In this document: positions 12,201-15,200 of the stretch, piece after piece
Layout: each line of letters starts with the position of its first letter
Position numbering within the stretch: position 1 is the stretch's first letter
Assembly: GCA_026770585.1 (NCBI GenBank)
Contig: MU646892.1
Coordinates: 97,343 to 121,770 of the forward strand
Direction: 5' to 3'
DNA from: Baffinella frigidus
Taxonomy: Eukaryota > Cryptophyceae > Cryptomonadales > Baffinellaceae
Length of the DNA stretch: 24,428 bases
Notes under the pieces: generated by a model
Told to the model about the DNA's origin: nothing
The model's database searches: none
Seen by the model: the letters and a program-made list of their open reading frames with translations, nothing else
Made by a program: the position numbers and the translations under genes

Positions 12201-15200
12201 GGTTTTCAGTGGGTGTCTCTCTGAGGAAGAGATGAAGGCTGGCGTCCCCCCGCATGGCTGGATACATCGCACGTGCAGCATCGCACGTGCAGCACCCAAC
12301 TTGCATGTGAAACCGCAACCTGGTGGGTCGGTTATGTTTACGGTTTAGGATTTAGGGTGTAGGGTCCCACTCATCCTTTGCGTTCGTGTTTTTTTTCATG
12401 CGTACCAGAATGTTTTTTGGTTTCTCTGGCAGGTGTTGCATGTTTGATCGCTTTGATACGGTCCTCGGTGTTTCTCTGATGCGGCATCAGATGCTTCTTT
12501 CTTGGGGAAACTACTCGATTCCCCAGGAGCCCTAGGACCTACTTTTGTCAATACCATGTATGCTAACTGACACTGGAATCTAAAACGAATCTGCAGAGTG
12601 TGGGCTTCCAAGCCACACAACGGACTACCAAGGGATTTCGTGAATAACCCATGAGTGGAAAATCCATAGACCCTACGGTAGGCAATCTGTAGGGGTATAG
12701 GTTTATTCCTGGGGCTGTCCCAACTGACTACGGGGGGGGTTACCGTGAGGGTCAAAGTTAATTATGTGTGGGTATTTTCGACAACTTTTGCCGATTTCAA
12801 GGGAAAATGATTGAAAGACGCAGGGCGTAAAATGTCATTTAACTCTCCCGCGTAGGAAGGTCGCTCAATTTCGGCCGAAAATCCCTGTGTAGCTCACTGT
12901 GTGGGCTGCCAAGGGAGCTAGCTTGACAGCGCATGACCCCTAGCTTGGCAGGTTATGAGCACCCCACGACGCATGCAAGGGTGTGAGAACGCGTAGAAGG
13001 GAGCGCACCTCTCTGACAAGCGCACCACTCGACGCATTGAACACCCCAATGCGGCCCGATGCGTACCCAACAACCAATCCCCCCCCCCCCAGCGCCCCCC
13101 CCCCCTCGCCCCCGCCCGGCTCGAGCGCCAGGCACGTGACAACGTCTCCGGATCCGCCAGGTGGCATTAGCGCCCGCCCGCCTCCTGGGCGCGCCCCTGC
13201 TCCTGGGTATGTATTGCAAATTAAGATGACACTTAATGACAACCAACATATCATCTTAATCAAGATGAAACCTTTTTTCGGAACACGGTCAGAGCTATCT
13301 CCGTGAGATGGACCTGCGCCCGGGCGTGATTGAAGCCAGCCGTTCTGGAGAGGGAAAAACTTCTCGACCAGGCCGTGGCACGCCCGACCGCGTTGCTCGC
13401 AGCCAAGCCGCACTGATAAGGGTGGCCGACCTAATTCCGGCATTCCGTATCACACTACTACCGTATTGCATACGGTAGCACTCTACGGAATGCCGAAATT
13501 AAGTTGACGCCGAAATTAGGTCGCCCGCCGATACTCCTGCTGCTAGCGGGGGCGGACCTGCTCGTGCAACACGGATAAGGGTAGACGCTCTAATGCCTTC
13601 ATCAATCTGCTTCCGGCAATCCGCAGGGTTTCACGTTAGGCAAAACAGTAGGGTGCTGCGGACCGCTGGAAATAGGTGCACACCAGAATTAGGGGGGGCA
13701 CCCTTACCTCCCAATGATGCGGAAGACAGCACGAGAGCAGTGCCACCGATCCCGACTGCGACCAGCCAAGAAACGCTTTCGTGGTACAAATTCCCATTGT
13801 TGCGGCGGGCAGGATTCACGTGTGGCGTGAGCCCCCCCCCGCTATCTCCAGAATGAAATCTTACGGAAATTTGCACGTGTGACCTGGCGTGGGTAGCACG
13901 AGAGCCGTGCCGCCGATACCGACAGCGATCAGCGAAGAGACAGAGGCGATGCATGTCGGTGTGCCCTCGTGACTCGCGACTGCTGCACTTCGCTCCTAAA
14001 AACGGAGGAAACGGTGGTTTAATGAATTGTCGAACAGCAGCCCGTGCGATCGATTTTTCAAAAAAATCCCTTGGGGTGGTTCAACCACCCCAAGGAAGCG
14101 ATGCATGTGGGGGTGTCGTCATGTGTCTCGACTGCAGCGCTTCGCTCCCGAACATCGCACACATGATTGTCAACTGACTCAGACATCGAAAGCGATGCGG
14201 CCGCAATGATTCGGTCGAACATCAGAGCGTTTGCGGTAATTGTTGTCCGTTTTCGACTTGCAGTTTTCGGGTTTTCGTTTTTTTAAAAATGGTGCACAGG
14301 TCGTCAAACATTTTAAAGGGACACTTCTGGTACAACTGAAAACCCCAAAACCCCCCAAAAATGCAAATCAAAAACGGACAACAATTACCGCAAACGCTCT
14401 AAATGAATGAATCAATACATCAATACATCAATCCATCAATGATACCAATCAAGCGTGGCGGCAACATCCCCGGCAAGTGTTGCACTCCACCTCTCCACTC
14501 GGGCTTCCCGCCCCGCCCCGCACACGCCTAGCAGGTGCATGCTGACAGTCTAAGACAAGCCATCAGGTGGATGCTGCCTGTCGTCGGCTGGGTCAAGAGA
14601 CAAGAGAAAGCTAGCAGGTGATTCATCCTGTCAAGAGAAAACTTGCTAGCGGGTCGATGCAGGCTTGCGTGCAAGCAGTTGGACGCCATCTTCGGCTGGA
14701 GCGAGAGGGTGAGAGGGTATCAATGCGTTGCTTAGGTTGGCGACGGCACGGGTTTGAAAAACAGCGATTCCTCTCCAATCAATCCAGAAATCTGACATCA
14801 GAGGCGTGCGTTCTGCGGAGGTTTAGGTTTTCGGGTTTAGGGGTCTGGGTTTAGAGGTTAGGGTGTAGGTGCGGGGAGGCGTCCTCACATCCTTCTCCAG
14901 AAACAGCAGACCCTCCTCTCCCCGCCTCCCTCTATCCTCCCCACCGACACCACCCCCCCCTCCCCGACTCATCTCCCCATCCACAACATCATCCCCTGCG
15001 TCCTCGGCACTCCAATCCACTTCTGATGCTGCGCCGTCCGCCCCCCCCGCAGCATCACCGCCAAGCTCGCTCGACAGACGGGGGTGCATGGACGAGGACG
15101 CGCCAGCTTCCCAACCGGGCGCACCCACAACTCCCTCCTCCGTTCCGTGCACGGTCACATCCGAAGCTGCGAACGAGCGCTGCTCAGGCGCCGCCGCATC

